Assembly (NCBI GenBank): GCA_018830385.1
Contig: JAHJSO010000076.1
Location: forward strand, 1-6,509
Direction of reading: 5' to 3'
DNA from: Elusimicrobiota bacterium
Lineage (GTDB): Bacteria > Elusimicrobiota > Endomicrobiia > CG1-02-37-114 > JAHJSO01
Length of the DNA stretch: 6,509 bases
The notes below the pieces were generated by a model. It had not been told where the DNA came from. It was given only the letters and a program-made list of their open reading frames with translations, and searched no databases. The position numbers and the translations under genes are program-made. Positions 1 through 5,524 of the stretch are shown piece by piece. The number at the start of each line of letters is the position of its first letter. Position 1 is the stretch's first letter.

Positions 1-13
1 ATAAATAGATAGC

Positions 14-21
14 GGAGGTGG
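14..21 (+). promoter_or_regulatory. Shine-Dalgarno site of the antitoxin gene
   Basis: GGAGGTGG lies five bases before ATG 27. It decides the start of the antitoxin gene, because the alternative GTG at 18 lies inside this site and cannot be served by it. The promoter of the module must lie left of the window. Confidence 0.7.
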
Positions 22-26
22 TAAAG

Positions 27-263
27 ATGACAAAATTAATGGCTGTTAGAATGCCTGAAAATCTTATTAAAGAATTAAAAACTATTCGTAAGACACAGGG
101 AACTGTAATCTCTCATTTCATTACTGAAGCAGTTATAGAGAGAATCAGGGAGATGAAAGAAAATGAGGAAGACATTGCTGTTATAGAGTCCAGGAAGAAT
201 GAACCCTCAATGAGTGAAGCGGAATGGAATAGACATTTAAAACATAAAGGGATAAATGTATAA
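27..263 (+). CDS. RHH (CopG/RelB-like) antitoxin
   Basis: This is a 78-residue protein, probably the antitoxin of a type II toxin-antitoxin pair. In such pairs the antitoxin binds and neutralises the toxin and represses its own operon by binding operator DNA. The N-terminus (LMAVRMPENLIKELK, about residues 4-18) has the form of a ribbon-helix-helix beta strand leading into helix A. A second helix follows a short turn near residues 28-43 (ISHFITEAVIERIREM). The charged C-terminal half, with SMSEAEWNRHL, would be the toxin-binding tail. ATG 27 is preferred over GTG 18 because of the strong ribosome binding site at 14-21. Its last 8 bases overlap the toxin gene in another frame, the usual coupling in these modules. 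The exact family (CopG, RelB or ParD-like) is not certain. Confidence 0.8.
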   Translation: MTKLMAVRMPENLIKELKTIRKTQGTVISHFITEAVIERIREMKENEEDIAVIESRKNEPSMSEAEWNRHLKHKGINV

Positions 264-516
264 TCTTATTGTAAAGAAAAGCGTTAAAAAAGATATTGAA
301 GATATTGACAGAGATGACCTTCAACGGATTGCTGATAATATTAAGGCTCTTAAATTTAATCCATTACCACCGGGAATAAAGAAAATTAAAAAAGGTAAGG
401 GATCTTATTACAGGATAAGGCAGGGTGATTTCAGGATTGGATACAGATTTGATTCAACAGAGAAACTTATTGAAATCATTTACATAAGGCGAAGAAGTGA
501 AAGAACCTATTTGTAA
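256..516 (+). CDS. RelE/ParE-superfamily toxin
   Basis: This is an 86-residue basic protein of the length and layout of RelE/ParE toxins. There is a beta strand at the N-terminus (YNLIVKKSVKKDIEDI), then helices (about 16-33) and a C-terminal beta sheet carrying basic residues: YYRIRQGDFRIGYRF (about 51-65) and IEIIYIRRRSERTYL (72-86). The YRIRxGDxRIxY pattern is the hallmark of the family. RelE members cut mRNA in the ribosomal A site, whereas ParE members poison DNA gyrase. The basic and aromatic C-terminus fits RelE somewhat better, but I cannot separate the two by eye. It starts 8 bases inside the antitoxin gene with a weak AGGG site at 247-250, so translation is probably coupled. No frameshift or early stop is visible, so it appears intact. 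Confidence 0.83.
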   Translation: MYNLIVKKSVKKDIEDIDRDDLQRIADNIKALKFNPLPPGIKKIKKGKGSYYRIRQGDFRIGYRFDSTEKLIEIIYIRRRSERTYL

Positions 517-521
517 TAATA

Positions 522-668
522 CAGAACAAACACCCAGCGTCGGAACTTGTTCCGGAATTACCGAAACAAATTGATGAAATAATCTCAAAATGCCTTCAAG
601 CAGATAAAGAAAAAAGATACAAGACAGTAAACGATTTAATTATGGATTTAAGGGATATAGCAGTATAA
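522..668 (+). pseudogene. C-terminal remnant of a Ser/Thr protein kinase
   Basis: In the frame ending at TAA 666-668 the translation reads HPASELVPELPKQIDEIISK, then CLQADKEKRYKTVNDLIMDL and RDIAV. This is the last part of a Hanks-type bacterial kinase domain. The family usually shows proline-rich spacing, then an (I/V)xxCLxxDxxxRY block with the invariant arginine of subdomain XI, then a helix ending in DL. About 45 residues can be recognised. The rest of the kinase (ATP loop, HRD, DFG) is absent, because the toxin gene occupies the DNA just upstream. No plausible start or ribosome site serves this piece, so I call it a remnant. An insertion or recombination that placed the toxin-antitoxin module next to the kinase tail is an inference; the other half of the kinase could lie left of the window. 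Confidence 0.65.
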
Positions 669-688
669 TCTGTCAATACAACTCTGGA

Positions 689-696
689 TGGCGCCA
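689..696. other. TGGCGCCA perfect palindrome
   Basis: This is an 8-base perfect palindrome, 17 bases before the -35 hexamer of the promoter at 714-742. It could be a half of an operator or chance. It has no T-tract and no longer stem, so it is not a terminator. Confidence 0.25.
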
Positions 697-713
697 CAAA
701 TGTAATAAAAGTG

Positions 714-742
714 TTGACTTTTTTTACATTTTTTGTTAAAAT
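714..742 (+). promoter_or_regulatory. Sigma70-type promoter
   Basis: TTGACT (714-719) and TAAAAT (737-742) are separated by exactly 17 bases. Each differs from the consensus by one base, and the spacer is T-rich. The expected transcript start is around 748-750, followed by GGAGG at 768-772 and ATG 781. It is therefore placed to drive the ATPase fragment. I see no stem-loop with a T-run between here and flbD, so transcripts could read into flbD-motA-motB-ppdK. Confidence 0.65.
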
Positions 743-780
743 CCTATGAGGCAGATGTTTCGTCTTTGGAGGTTCTTAAT

Positions 781-963
781 ATGAAATTGTTTACACGAGA
801 AATAGTTGATTGCATTAAAAAATGGTTTGATAAACCTGAAATAATTGTTTTGCTCGGTGCAAGGCAGGTCGGTAAAACCTGTTTGATGAAATTACTCATC
901 CAAGAGCTTAAACCTAGAAAATGTCGCTGGCCTACCAGCAGGACAATTTCACCAGACCTCTGA
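781..963 (+). pseudogene. Truncated AAA ATPase (AAA_14/DUF4143-type), N-terminus only
   Basis: The 60-residue frame starts at ATG 781 with GGAGG at 768-772, eight bases upstream. It opens like the large AAA_14/DUF4143 ATPase family: a short helix ending in KKWFDKPE, a hydrophobic strand IIVLL, and a Walker A loop GARQVGKT (residues 26-33), followed by a helix through about residue 45. Family members are normally about 380-450 residues with a Walker B motif and a DUF4143 domain, all missing here. After QELKP the sequence (RKCRWPTSRTISPDL) no longer resembles the family, so the break lies near 912-922. A 60-residue product could not form a complete ATPase. The frame stops at TGA 961-963, one base before the flbD start, so its translation might feed ribosomes to flbD. 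Confidence 0.72.
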
Positions 964-968
964 TATGA
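918..968 (+). pseudogene. Possible tail of a lost gene formerly coupled to flbD
   Basis: In the frame ending at TGA 966-968 the sequence reads KMSLAYQQDNFTRPLI and then stops, with a stop codon just upstream at 915-917. The terminal TGA overlaps the flbD start as ATGA, the typical arrangement of translationally coupled genes in flagellar operons. The stretch lies on the flagellar side of the break in the ATPase gene, so it may be the last codons of the original upstream gene. It is too short to identify. The 4-base overlap could be chance. Confidence 0.3.
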
Positions 969-1174
969 TAAAACTTCACCGGCTTAACGGCGCAGAGATG
1001 GTCATTAATGCAGAACTCATAGAATCCATAGACGCAGTCCCCGATACAAAAATCATACTGACGACGGGGAACCAGTTTATAGTGAAGGAAAAGGTCCAGG
1101 AGGTAATTGAAAAGGTTCAGGAATATAAAAGGCAGGTGCGGTCAGGCAGTGAGGATCGCGACAACAGGAGGTAG
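965..1174 (+). CDS. flbD: Flagellar protein FlbD
   Basis: This is a 69-residue protein of the FlbD family (FlbEr), a small flagellar protein encoded near the hook and motor genes in many bacteria. Its precise function is not settled. The N-terminal 50 residues match the family closely: MIKLHRLNGAEMVINAELI, then ES(I)DAVPDTKI, ILTTGNQFIVKEKVQEVI and a terminal helix. The PDT turn and the LTTGNxxxVKE strand are the most diagnostic parts. The last residues (RSGSEDRDNRR) are variable and charged. No clear Shine-Dalgarno site precedes ATG 965, but the family alignment supports this start. Upstream frames end one base before it (TGA 961-963) or overlap it (TGA 966-968), so translational coupling is likely. 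The motA ribosome site lies inside its last codons. Confidence 0.9.
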   Translation: MIKLHRLNGAEMVINAELIESIDAVPDTKIILTTGNQFIVKEKVQEVIEKVQEYKRQVRSGSEDRDNRR

Positions 1175-1177
1175 AAA

Positions 1178-2020
1178 ATGGACATAACAACTTTGATAGG
1201 AGCAATTGCAGGAATAATGTTAATCTCAATAGGCATAATGCTCAGGGGTGCCGGCGGGATTGACTTCACCCAGTTTGTACTTTTCTGGAATTTTCCATCG
1301 CTTCTTATAACATTCGGGGGAACGATAGCGGCCACACTGATTAACTATCCTTTAAGACAGGTGATAGGCGTATGGACTATTGCTAAGAAGGTGTTCACCG
1401 AATCCGGCGAGGACACGACCGGCATCATATCGCAGTTCGTTTCGCTCGCCCAGAAGTCCAAAAAGGAGGGCTTTCTTTCATTGGAGTCATCCGTAAAGAC
1501 AATGCCGAATGATTTTATGAAAAGGGGAGTGCAGATGGTGATAGACGGCGGAGACGCCGATTTTATCCGGAACCTGATGGAGACGGACATAACGTTCATT
1601 TCAGAAAGGCACAAAATAGGACAGGAGATATTCATAGCGATGGGGACTTATGCCCCAGCATTCGGTATGTTGGGGACGATTATAGGACTTATCTTGATGC
1701 TGGCGAAATTAGAAGACCAGTCGCAGATCGCCAGCGGTATGGCGGTGGCTTTGCTGACCACTTTCTACGGTATTATCGGAGCGTACCTGATATTTTTGCC
1801 GATAGCGGGAAAACTCAAGCGGAGGAGTGAGGAAGAGATGCTCATTAAGGAGGTAATAGTAAGGGGCGTATTATTGTTGCAGTCAGGCACTACACCGTCA
1901 ATAATTGAGGCGAACCTGCAGGCATACCTTGAACCGAAAAGCCGCAAATTGGCGGTTGCAAGAGAGTCAGAAGCGAGGTCCGAACCGACCCCGCCCGCTA
2001 CAGGAACAGGAGCGACATAA
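1178..2020 (+). CDS. motA: Flagellar motor stator protein MotA
   Basis: MotA and MotB form the inner-membrane ion channel that drives flagellar rotation. The 280-residue protein has the MotA layout. Two N-terminal membrane segments lie at about 4-22 and 36-57 (SLLITFGGTIAATLI). A large cytoplasmic loop follows, with KKEGFLSLE near 95-103, which contacts the rotor. Two further segments lie at about 153-176 (TYAPAFGMLGTIIGLILML) and 186-210 (ALLTTFYGIIGAYLIFLPIA). Pro160 and Pro208 correspond to the conserved prolines of the third and fourth segments. AGGAGG at 1166-1171 is six bases before ATG 1178. The C-terminal tail (about 255-280) is rich in Ala, Glu, Pro and Thr and looks unstructured. 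Whether protons or sodium ions are used cannot be read from the sequence. It follows flbD by 3 bases. Confidence 0.95.
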   Translation: MDITTLIGAIAGIMLISIGIMLRGAGGIDFTQFVLFWNFPSLLITFGGTIAATLINYPLRQVIGVWTIAKKVFTESGEDTTGIISQFVSLAQKSKKEGFLSLESSVKTMPNDFMKRGVQMVIDGGDADFIRNLMETDITFISERHKIGQEIFIAMGTYAPAFGMLGTIIGLILMLAKLEDQSQIASGMAVALLTTFYGIIGAYLIFLPIAGKLKRRSEEEMLIKEVIVRGVLLLQSGTTPSIIEANLQAYLEPKSRKLAVARESEARSEPTPPATGTGAT

Positions 2021-2026
2021 AATAAA

Positions 2027-2788
2027 ATGCCTATCGGAAGAAAATCCTCAGAAACAATATCAATCGGCAGGGGCGCTCCACCATGGTTCTCTTCTTACGG
2101 GGATTTGGTGACGCAACTCCTGATATTCTTTGTCATGCTTTTTGCGCTCTCTGCTGCTGCGACTGAAAACCAGTTGAAAAAAATAAAAGACAAGATTGAC
2201 ACTTATGCAAAGGACAACGCCCTCGGGGAAATTATATCAACCAAGATTACCCAGAAGGAAGGGCTGGTGATTTCTTTCCGGGATAAATACATGTTTGATT
2301 CAGGCAAGGCGGCAGTATATGAGGGAGCAAAAAAAATAATAATTGATGTTATGTCAAACCTGAAGGAAGTCCCTAACAAGATTGCAATTGAAGGGCATAC
2401 TGACAATGTCCCGATAACCACCCCGGAGTTTCCATCCAACTGGGAGTTATCAACGACAAGGGCGACGAACATATTGAAGTTAATAATTGAATCGTTCGGG
2501 TTTGACCCCAAGAGATTTACTGCGTCGGGGTATGGGGAAAACCTGCCTGATTCAGGCGTGCTGTTTTCCGTTATAGGGGGTAGCCCGACGACCGAGTTTT
2601 CTCCGGACGAATGGAGGAAGATTGTCCGGGTATGCAACGACACGACTGAAAAGAAATCCAAAAACAGGAGAATAGACATAGTCGTACGACGTATGGAACT
2701 GGACGAGATGCGTTCCTGGCGGGCGAAATTAAAGGAAGCAGCGAGCGAACTCATTACCCACAAAGGGCTGACCAAGGTAAAAACATAG
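2027..2788 (+). CDS. motB: Flagellar motor stator protein MotB
   Basis: MotB carries the ion-binding aspartate and anchors the stator to peptidoglycan. The 253-residue protein has a short cytoplasmic tail, then PPWFSSYGDLVTQLL leading into one membrane segment (about 27-45). Asp26 is the expected ion-carrying residue. A periplasmic linker follows, then an OmpA-like domain with GHTDNVPI (123-130), NWELSTTRA (138-146), SGYGENLP (167-174) and KNRRIDIVV (212-220). Between GYGENLP and NDTTEKKSKNRR there is an extra stretch of about 29 residues (175-203) that ordinary MotB proteins do not have; there the two blocks are nearly adjacent. The start is six bases after motA. The nearest purine-rich site (AGGAG, 2008-2012) is rather far at 14 bases, so coupling to motA is likely. 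Confidence 0.94.
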   Translation: MPIGRKSSETISIGRGAPPWFSSYGDLVTQLLIFFVMLFALSAAATENQLKKIKDKIDTYAKDNALGEIISTKITQKEGLVISFRDKYMFDSGKAAVYEGAKKIIIDVMSNLKEVPNKIAIEGHTDNVPITTPEFPSNWELSTTRATNILKLIIESFGFDPKRFTASGYGENLPDSGVLFSVIGGSPTTEFSPDEWRKIVRVCNDTTEKKSKNRRIDIVVRRMELDEMRSWRAKLKEAASELITHKGLTKVKT

Positions 2789-2812
2789 TACTCTGAAAAG
2801 GAGAGACGCGTA

Positions 2813-5524
2813 ATGCCAAAAAAACATGTTTACTTTTTCGGCGGACATCAGGCGGATGGGCAGGGGAAAATGAAGAACCTTCTTGGAGGCAAGGGTGCTA
2901 ACCTGGCGGAGATGGTGAAAATAGGCATACCTGTTCCTGCTGGTTTCACTATTACGACGGATGTGTGTGTGTATTTTTACAAAAACAAAAAGAAATACCC
3001 GGGGGAATTAAAATTACAGGTTGAAAAGGCATTGTCAAAGGTTGAGAAAGTAATGGGTAGTAAATTCGGAGATAGTGAAAACCCGCTACTTGTTTCGGTC
3101 AGAAGCGGTGCAAGGAGGTCAATGCCGGGTATGATGGAGACGGTACTGAATATCGGGCTCAATGATAAGACACGCGAGGCACTCATAGGAAAAACAGGTA
3201 ACCCGAGGTTTGTGTATGACGCCCAGCGCCGACTGATACAGATGTATTCGGATGTGGTCATGGAAAAGGCGGAGGGCATTGAGCCGGCGGAAGGGCAGGG
3301 TATTCGCCAGCAACTTGAAAAGGAACTCCGGAAGATGAAAGAAAAAAGAGGGGTTACCCAGGACACGGAACTCACTGCGGACGACCTGAAGGAACTCGTC
3401 GGTATATACAAGGCGAAGGTGAAGGAAGTGCTCGGCAAGGAATTCCCGGAAGACCCTTATCGGCAGTTGTGGGGGGGCATTTCAGCCGTGTTCCTTTCGT
3501 GGAACGGCAAACGGGCGGTTTCTTACCGCCGTATAGAAAGCATACCTGAAGAGTGGGGGACTGCCGTGAACGTCCAGGCGATGGTTTTCGGTAACATGGG
3601 CGACACATCCGCAACGGGCGTTGCTTTTACAAGGAACCCTGCAACTGGTGAAAACATGTTTTACGGTGAATGGCTCGTCAACGCCCAGGGAGAGGACGTT
3701 GTTGCAGGTACCAGGACGCCCAACCCTATAAACGAGGCGGGCAAGACGGAACAAACCATGAATTTAATATCGCTGGAGGGCGCAATGCCGCACCTTTACA
3801 GGCAACTCTGGACGATTCAAAAGAAACTTGAAAAACATTACCGTGATATGCAGGACATAGAATTTACAATTCAGGATGGAGTCCTTTGGATGCTTCAGTG
3901 CCGGGTCGGTAAAAGAAACGGGCCTGCCGCCGTCAGGATGGCGGTGGATATGCTGAAAGAAAAACTTATAAAAAAGGAAGATGCGGTACTGAGGGTTACC
4001 CCGTCGCAATTGGACGAACTGCTGCACCCCATAGTTGACCCCGTCGCAGAGAAAAATGCAAAACCGCTTGCCAAAGGCCTGCCGGCAGGGCCGGGCGGCG
4101 CCTCAGGCATGATTGTATTTTCAGCGCAGGATGCAGTCAACTGGAAAAAGGAAGGCAACCCTGTAATCCTTGTCCGTGAGGAAACAAACCCCGAAGATGT
4201 TGAGGGAATGAGGGCTGCAGTTGCAATTCTTACCGCCCGCGGCGGGATGACTTCACACGCGGCTCTTGTGGCGCGCGGGTGGGGAAAGTGCTGTATCGTT
4301 GGTGCCGGCGGACTACACATTGATCATCTTAACAAAACGTTAAAAACCGGGGACGCCACGCTTAAAGAAGGCGACTGGGTTACGCTCAACGGAACCAGGG
4401 GATATGTTTATAAAGGGCAGCTCCCGATGGTGAAAGCCGCTGAGGAAAACCCGTATTTCGTTGAATTTATTAAAATATGCGATCGTCTGAAAAGGTTGGG
4501 GGTCAGGACAAACGCGGACACCCCGGACGACGCAAAAAAGGCGAGGAGTTTCGGCGCCGAGGGGATAGGACTTTTCAGGACGGAGCATATGTTTTACGGG
4601 AAGGGCTCCGAACAGCCGCTTTTTATTTTAAGGAAGATGATAATGTCAAAGGACGAGCAGGAGAGGAGGAAAGCCCTTGACGAATTGTTCCCGTTTGTCA
4701 AACAGGACATAAAGGGGACGCTAAAAGTAATGGAAGGGCTGCCCGTCGTGGTGCGTCTTTTGGATCCGCCGTTGCACGAGTTTGTACCTAAGGGAGAAGA
4801 GGAGAGGAAGCGGCTGGCGGAAAGTTTGGGTATATCTATGGAGGAGTTCAATAAGAGGGCGAACGCCCTGCATGAATCAAACCCGATGATGGGGCACCGC
4901 GGGGTTCGTCTGGGGGTTACATATCCGGAAATTACCGAGATGCAGGTCAGGGCGATTTTTGAGGCGTCAGCAGAATTGCTGAAAGAGGGGGAGGACGTAC
5001 TCCCGGAGATAATGATACCGGTCGTTTCAATGGTTGAAGAAATCAGGCACCAGAAATTGATTGTTGAAAAGGTTTATCTTGAGGTGTGTAAAAAATTCGG
5101 GCTTAAGAAAATAAAATATCTTTTCGGCACGATGATTGAAATACCGCGGGCGGCGCTGACGGCAGGGAAAATCGCGGAGGTCTCAGAATTTTTTTCGTAC
5201 GGGACGAACGATTTAACGCAGATGGGTTTCGGTTTTTCACGGGATGACATAGGCGGTTTTGCGCCCGATTACATCAATAAAAATATTCTGCCCTGCGACC
5301 CTTTTGCAGTGATTGATTTTGAAGGTATAGGTGAGTTGATAAAAATCGGCATTGAGAGAGGCAGGAAAACGAAGAAAAATCTCGAGATCGGTATCTGCGG
5401 AGAGCACGGCGGGGAACCCGAAAGCGTGAAGTTCTGTCACAGGGCCGGGATGGACTATGTCTCCTGTTCGCCCTACAGGGTGCCGATTGCAAAACTTGCA
5501 GCGGCTCAGGCGGTCGTTGAATAG
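2813..5524 (+). CDS. ppdK: Pyruvate, phosphate dikinase
   Basis: This cytoplasmic enzyme reversibly converts pyruvate, ATP and phosphate into phosphoenolpyruvate, AMP and pyrophosphate. At 903 residues it is the normal family length and complete. The N-terminal ATP-binding domain shows LLGGKGANLAEM (23-34) and SVRSGARRSMPGMMETV (95-111). The phosphohistidine domain carries ARGGMTSHAALVARGWG (475-491), with catalytic His482 and Thr480 at the position regulated in plant and some bacterial enzymes. The C-terminal barrel binds pyruvate/PEP, with GIGLFRTEHMF (584-594), YGTNDLTQM (796-804) and GICGEHGGEP (860-869), where Cys862 is the expected acid/base residue. AAGGAGAG (2798-2805) precedes ATG 2813. 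The N-terminal half and length exclude PEP synthase and PTS enzyme I. It starts 24 bases after motB with no visible terminator, so it may share the motor transcript, although its role is metabolic. Confidence 0.97.
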   Translation: MPKKHVYFFGGHQADGQGKMKNLLGGKGANLAEMVKIGIPVPAGFTITTDVCVYFYKNKKKYPGELKLQVEKALSKVEKVMGSKFGDSENPLLVSVRSGARRSMPGMMETVLNIGLNDKTREALIGKTGNPRFVYDAQRRLIQMYSDVVMEKAEGIEPAEGQGIRQQLEKELRKMKEKRGVTQDTELTADDLKELVGIYKAKVKEVLGKEFPEDPYRQLWGGISAVFLSWNGKRAVSYRRIESIPEEWGTAVNVQAMVFGNMGDTSATGVAFTRNPATGENMFYGEWLVNAQGEDVVAGTRTPNPINEAGKTEQTMNLISLEGAMPHLYRQLWTIQKKLEKHYRDMQDIEFTIQDGVLWMLQCRVGKRNGPAAVRMAVDMLKEKLIKKEDAVLRVTPSQLDELLHPIVDPVAEKNAKPLAKGLPAGPGGASGMIVFSAQDAVNWKKEGNPVILVREETNPEDVEGMRAAVAILTARGGMTSHAALVARGWGKCCIVGAGGLHIDHLNKTLKTGDATLKEGDWVTLNGTRGYVYKGQLPMVKAAEENPYFVEFIKICDRLKRLGVRTNADTPDDAKKARSFGAEGIGLFRTEHMFYGKGSEQPLFILRKMIMSKDEQERRKALDELFPFVKQDIKGTLKVMEGLPVVVRLLDPPLHEFVPKGEEERKRLAESLGISMEEFNKRANALHESNPMMGHRGVRLGVTYPEITEMQVRAIFEASAELLKEGEDVLPEIMIPVVSMVEEIRHQKLIVEKVYLEVCKKFGLKKIKYLFGTMIEIPRAALTAGKIAEVSEFFSYGTNDLTQMGFGFSRDDIGGFAPDYINKNILPCDPFAVIDFEGIGELIKIGIERGRKTKKNLEIGICGEHGGEPESVKFCHRAGMDYVSCSPYRVPIAKLAAAQAVVE
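5506..5524. other. Tail-to-tail overlap of ppdK and the ATP-grasp gene
   Basis: The last 19 bases of ppdK (stop TAG 5522-5524) are also the last 19 bases of the minus-strand ATP-grasp gene (stop TGA, 5508-5506). The sequence codes on both strands here, and no stem-loop terminator separates the two convergent genes. Transcripts of each probably run into the other or end by a factor-dependent mechanism. Confidence 0.85.

Noticed and set aside
18..26. GTG start for the antitoxin gene, three codons upstream of ATG 27
   Set aside because: The GTG overlaps the Shine-Dalgarno site itself; ATG 27 has proper spacing and suits the start of the RHH strand.
541..554. CGGAAC-TT-GTTCCG inverted repeat after the toxin gene
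   Set aside because: The loop is only two bases and no T-run follows, so it is not a terminator. It lies within the kinase-like coding remnant and is probably a coding coincidence.
733..780. Extended start of the ATPase fragment at TTG 733
   Set aside because: It lies inside the promoter's -10 region. ATG 781 has a good ribosome site and begins where family similarity begins.
1..920. A complete defence island or mobile element
   Set aside because: There is no transposase, integrase, terminal repeat or complete effector apart from the toxin-antitoxin pair. The ATPase and kinase pieces are fragments.
2203..2775. Minus-strand open frame of 190 codons opposite motB
   Set aside because: It lies entirely antisense to a well-supported gene, is low-complexity and Ser/Ile/Leu-rich, and matches no known family.
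2977..3438. Minus-strand open frame of 153 codons opposite ppdK
   Set aside because: It is a Ser/Phe-rich shadow of the Lys/Glu-rich ppdK coding strand, with no motif. Similar shadows at 3895-4320 and 4594-4851 were dropped for the same reason.
2813..5524. PEP synthase or PTS enzyme I as an alternative for the dikinase
   Set aside because: The length, the N-terminal LLGGKGANLAEM and SVRSGARRSMPGMMETV motifs, and the GGMTSHAALVARGWG site together are specific to pyruvate, phosphate dikinase.
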